NCBI GenBank assembly: GCA_026389735.1
Contig: JAPLHH010000027.1
Location: 1 to 26,318 of the forward strand
Direction of reading: 5' to 3'
Origin: Chloroflexota bacterium
Lineage (GTDB): Bacteria > Chloroflexota > Dehalococcoidia > GIF9 > UBA5620
Length of the DNA: 26,318 nt
The notes below the pieces were generated by a model, which saw nothing but the letters and a program-made list of their open reading frames with translations, searched no databases and had not been told where the DNA came from. Made by a program: the position numbers and the translations under genes. This document shows positions 23,226-26,318 of the stretch, piece by piece. Each line of letters opens with the position of its first letter. The stretch's first letter is position 1.

Positions 23226-26200
23226 TTATGGTGGTGTAATCGTACCGGCTGCATTGAAATATACCCAGTAGCCGAAGCCGGGCGTCATGTCCTCTCCCGT
23301 AGCGTCAAGTTCCTGCCAGACGCCGGCTTGCTTCCAGTAGATTGGGAATCTGTACGACAGCGGGGACAGGTAATCGCCGTTTTCCATTGCCGCTAACGAC
23401 TTGAAGCCGACCAGGTTGTAGCCGATGGACACGTCATATGTTGGCGGCAGCGTAAGTGGGCCTACCGGCAGCACGGTGCCGCTGACGACAAGGGTGGCTG
23501 GGACGCTCATGTTTATGAGGTAGCCCTTGCCGTCCTCCATCGTCAACAGGCCAGGGGGTCCACTTGGTGTGTAGGACGGCCATTTGTCAGTGGCGAGGGG
23601 ATTGTAGGACCAGACGCTTATAACTTTACCCGTAGGCGTGATGCCAGCCAGGACGGTTGCGATAGCCGTGCTATCGGGGATAAGCGGCAGTGATATCAGG
23701 TTCCAGCCTGTGTTCAGGTAGATAATGGCACTTGTGCCGGTACCTATCCTGTAGGTCAGCTCGTGCGTCGCCTCTGCATTGGTATTGCCAGCTCCATCAG
23801 TCACGCAGCCTGCGGCCACAGTGACCGTTACCACAGTACCATCAATAGTTGGCGGCGTCACCTCTAGCGTAAACACTCTATCAGTCCCAGCAAAAGCGCC
23901 CGGAGTGCCGTTGGTCACGGTGATACAATCTATCTCAAAATCAGTGATAACCTCACTCCAGGTGAATGTATACACCCAGTGGCTAGCACCGGTGTTACAG
24001 GTTATGGCTACGGTTGGCACTACGCTGTCATAAATAATGGTACAACAAGTAGCAGCTAAGTTAGGACGGGATGATGCATCTATGCAGACACCCGCAGCGA
24101 TACACACGGTTACGGCGCCCTGGCCAGTCGGCGTAACGCTAAAGTTATATACCCTGGCACTCACGGCAGAAAAGCTGCCTGTGGCGACGCTGCCGTTGGT
24201 CAAAGTGATGTCTCCCACCACGAAGCCGGTAACATCCGCATTGAAGATGACCCTAAATGGGATGGGTGAGGTTTTCCACGGGCTTGTGACACCTGGGGCA
24301 CTAATCGTTGTCGTTGGCCTGGTATTAACGAATGTAAATGTAAATGGGGATGGGGTGGAAATACTGTTGTCATTAGTTGCAAGATCCTTTGCCTTTTTGA
24401 CAGGGATGCTTACTGTCACCGCGCCAGCAGCAGTAGGAGTCACGCAAAAGTTATATACAGCGGGACTCACGGCAACAAAGCAGCCGGCGGTGCCGTTGGT
24501 CACAGTGATGTCTCCCAGCACGAAGCCGGTAACAGCCTCGCTAAAGATAGCTGTAAACGGAACAGGCGTCACATCAGTGGTTGACCCAGTCGAGCCAATA
24601 GTAGAGGTAATCGCTACCGTTGGTGGTATGAGGTCAGAGGTACGGGTTAGAGGGGGGTCGGCCTCCGTGTTGGCATTGCCGGCGAGATCCGTACACTTAC
24701 CATCACGGATAGCCACTGTTACTAAAAGATTGGGGGTAGGGGTTACATCGAATGTGAATATTGTGTCGGCGCTGCTAACAAGGTTGCCGGCGGTGCCGTT
24801 GGTCACATCGATGTCTCCCGCTGCGAAACCGATAACAGCCTCGCTGAAGGTGGCGGTAACCGCGATGGGCGAGGCCTTTGTCGGGTCCTGGGCAGCGGCA
24901 CTGAGTTCTACCGTTGGCGCTGTGCCGTCATATGTACGGGTTAGAGGGGTGGCCGCCGTGTTGGCATTGCCTGCGCGATCAATACACCTGCCGGCGGGGA
25001 TATTTACTGTTACTAAACCATCAACGGTAGGAGTCACGCTAAAGGTATATACAGTGGTACTCACGGCAACAAAGCTGCCGACGCTACTACCGCTGCTCAC
25101 AGTGATGTCTCCCTTCACGAAACCGGTAACAGGCTCGATGAACTCGGCGGTAACAGCGATGGGAGCGTTTATCGGGTCCGTGGTAGCGGCACTGAGTATT
25201 ACCGTTGGTGCCGCGCTATCATAAACGGCTGTGGTAGTGACAGTTGCTGATCCCACCACCGTGCCCCAGTCTCCAGCGTAGCTAACAGTAATAGTATCTT
25301 CGTTGTTAGCTCGCAACTGCCCTGACCCCGCCGTGCCGCTGACTAATTGGAAGCTGCCGGTAAATGTGCCGGTTCCCGTCCCTGTCTCAGTGCAATAAAT
25401 ATCGATCGTGGTTGGGTCAGTTAAGGTGCTCTTGGCCGTAACTCTAAGATCGCCTAGGCCACTTTTATAAGCATTTTGAATAGTGATAGTTACTGTATCG
25501 TTAGCTTTGTAGTAAGTGAGGATGGTGACACTACCGGTGTAATTAGTAGTGTTATTCCACCAGTTGTTGGTGGCGATAAGGGTGCCCGTACCGCCATTGG
25601 AGACACCATAGGTGGTGTTCCCCCAAATGTTATTATGTGTCACTGCCCAGGTAGTGACCACAGGTGCAGTGATATCACTAGCGATATTGATGCCAATCGG
25701 GCTGCCGGTAATGTTGTTGCTATCCACCGTTAGGTAGGTGATAGCAAATTTCATATTGAAGGCCGCTACGGCGTTCGCCTTAAAGGTGTTGCCCGTTAAA
25801 GTGTTGTGGTCTCCATTATCCATGCGGATACCATATTGACCGTTCGAGTTTGCTGTGTTATTCGTGAATGTGTTGTAGTTGCACCCGGTTGGATCAACAC
25901 CCGGTTCACTAGAAGCCGTAGCCAGAAAGAAGCCGTTTCTGATATTCGAGTTAGCCGTATTTCCTGTCCACGTGTTGTGACTCGAAGAATTCACTTTGAA
26001 GCCATAGCCCGAACCAGTAGTAGAGTTATTCAAGTTTGCTGTGTTGCTCGTGAAAGTATTGTAGTCCGAATTCCACAACTCGAAGCCCTGATAGAGGTTA
26101 GAAGAAGCGTTATTGCTCGTGAACGTGTTGTTGTGGCTCCCAATACTCAGCTCGATGCCGTTGACGTTGCCTGTCAGAATATTATTGGATATATTGCATA

Positions 26201-26318
26201 GCGTCACGCCAGCACCAAGATATATCCCAGCTGTTTTATCCCCATATATCGCACCTGTAACCGTGAATCCCGAGATGTTCACGGAACTCGCAGTTACATT
26301 AAAGACGCTAACGGCTGT
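23226..26318 (-). CDS. Large secreted beta-helix / Ig-repeat surface protein (5' end outside window)
   Basis: The frame is open to the right edge of the window, so a GTG at 26282 is not the true start; at least 1030 residues are present. The visible N-terminal part (about 240 residues) is a NosD-type right-handed beta-helix with N-x-x-T-x-N-x-A-x-x-N rungs. Five Ig-like repeats of about 90-100 residues follow (consensus P-T-V, F-S-E-x-V-x-G-F-x-x-G-D-I-x-V-x-N-G, F-x-V-T-P, V-T-V-x-I, D-x-A-G-N-x-N), like the bacterial Big_12 type. The C-terminal 170 residues start with GWNLISLPLIP, a module common on long surface proteins. Later repeats carry unusually many Cys. Most likely a surface or cell-envelope protein; binding target unknown. 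Confidence 0.85.
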   Translation of the reverse strand, partial: TAVSVFNVTASSVNISGFTVTGAIYGDKTAGIYLGAGVTLCNISNNILTGNVNGIELSIGSHNNTFTSNNASSNLYQGFELWNSDYNTFTSNTANLNNSTTGSGYGFKVNSSSHNTWTGNTANSNIRNGFFLATASSEPGVDPTGCNYNTFTNNTANSNGQYGIRMDNGDHNTLTGNTFKANAVAAFNMKFAITYLTVDSNNITGSPIGINIASDITAPVVTTWAVTHNNIWGNTTYGVSNGGTGTLIATNNWWNNTTNYTGSVTILTYYKANDTVTITIQNAYKSGLGDLRVTAKSTLTDPTTIDIYCTETGTGTGTFTGSFQLVSGTAGSGQLRANNEDTITVSYAGDWGTVVGSATVTTTAVYDSAAPTVILSAATTDPINAPIAVTAEFIEPVTGFVKGDITVSSGSSVGSFVAVSTTVYTFSVTPTVDGLVTVNIPAGRCIDRAGNANTAATPLTRTYDGTAPTVELSAAAQDPTKASPIAVTATFSEAVIGFAAGDIDVTNGTAGNLVSSADTIFTFDVTPTPNLLVTVAIRDGKCTDLAGNANTEADPPLTRTSDLIPPTVAITSTIGSTGSTTDVTPVPFTAIFSEAVTGFVLGDITVTNGTAGCFVAVSPAVYNFCVTPTAAGAVTVSIPVKKAKDLATNDNSISTPSPFTFTFVNTRPTTTISAPGVTSPWKTSPIPFRVIFNADVTGFVVGDITLTNGSVATGSFSAVSARVYNFSVTPTGQGAVTVCIAAGVCIDASSRPNLAATCCTIIYDSVVPTVAITCNTGASHWVYTFTWSEVITDFEIDCITVTNGTPGAFAGTDRVFTLEVTPPTIDGTVVTVTVAAGCVTDGAGNTNAEATHELTYRIGTGTSAIIYLNTGWNLISLPLIPDSTAIATVLAGITPTGKVISVWSYNPLATDKWPSYTPSGPPGLLTMEDGKGYLINMSVPATLVVSGTVLPVGPLTLPPTYDVSIGYNLVGFKSLAAMENGDYLSPLSYRFPIYWKQAGVWQELDATGEDMTPGFGYWVYFNAAGTITPP

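Noticed and set aside
24037..25224. A 395-residue plus-strand open frame, and a smaller one at 23779-24033, opposite the Ig-repeat protein.
   Set aside because: They mirror the repeats of the minus-strand gene, are dominated by Val, Thr, Ala and Pro, and have no ribosome-binding site or recognisable domain. Long antisense frames are expected opposite repetitive, stop-poor sequence.

Overview
The window looks like a chromosomal segment of an anaerobic bacterium of the Chloroflexota, most probably Dehalococcoidia or a near relative. This is an inference from gene content (C5-pathway hem genes with a cobA-hemD fusion, rubrerythrin, long secreted proteins with a 'GWNLISLPL' C-terminal module, several short palindromic repeat families between genes); no rRNA or other strong taxonomic marker is present.

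Layout. 1-2290: tail of a HicB-like antitoxin, then a minus-strand group (membrane-anchored hypothetical, 2TM-domain protein, rubrerythrin), then tRNA-Ala(TGC) with its own promoter. 2310-3240: an orphan coiled-coil/tail-anchored protein and a 460-bp non-coding stretch ending in a promoter and a roughly 140-nt leader. 3241-8773: four plus-strand signalling genes: a KaiC-like ATPase with three zinc ribbons, a cytosolic GAF histidine kinase, an OmpR/PhoB-type response regulator, and a 693-aa protein combining an atypical receiver, a zinc ribbon, a TackOD1-like metal-binding domain and two copies of a degenerate restriction-endonuclease-like fold. 8846-13658: a processive family 2 glycosyltransferase, a relic that looks like a polysaccharide deacetylase lipoprotein, glmS, and a secreted GH16 glucanase-like protein. 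13887-18141 (minus): cobA-hemD, a broken GxxExxY gene, hemB and hemL. 18385-20081 (plus): an MFS transporter translationally coupled to queH. 20169-26318 (minus): three cell-surface proteins, the last one running off the window.

How the genes may work together. The main item of interest is 3241-10417. The order KaiC-like ATPase, histidine kinase, OmpR-type regulator recalls the cyanobacterial KaiC-SasA-RpaA output path, but here the ATPase has one RecA domain and carries zinc ribbons, and the last member carries TackOD1, an output domain described mainly from Thaumarchaeota and associated there with KaiC-like hubs. Between the regulator gene and the TackOD1 gene lies an array of six TTTAC(C)-like half-sites at about 11-bp spacing, ending 9 bp before a -10-like hexamer: the geometry expected for a PhoB/OmpR-class operator. 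The neighbouring glycosyltransferase, glmS (hexosamine precursor) and GH16 protein suggest that exopolysaccharide or cell-surface change is an output, but that link rests on proximity only.

The hem cluster supplies the early tetrapyrrole steps from glutamate-1-semialdehyde plus uroporphyrinogen III synthesis and methylation; hemA and hemC are not in the window. Several relics (GxxExxY, deacetylase) and dispersed hairpin repeats show ongoing small-scale genome erosion between conserved genes.
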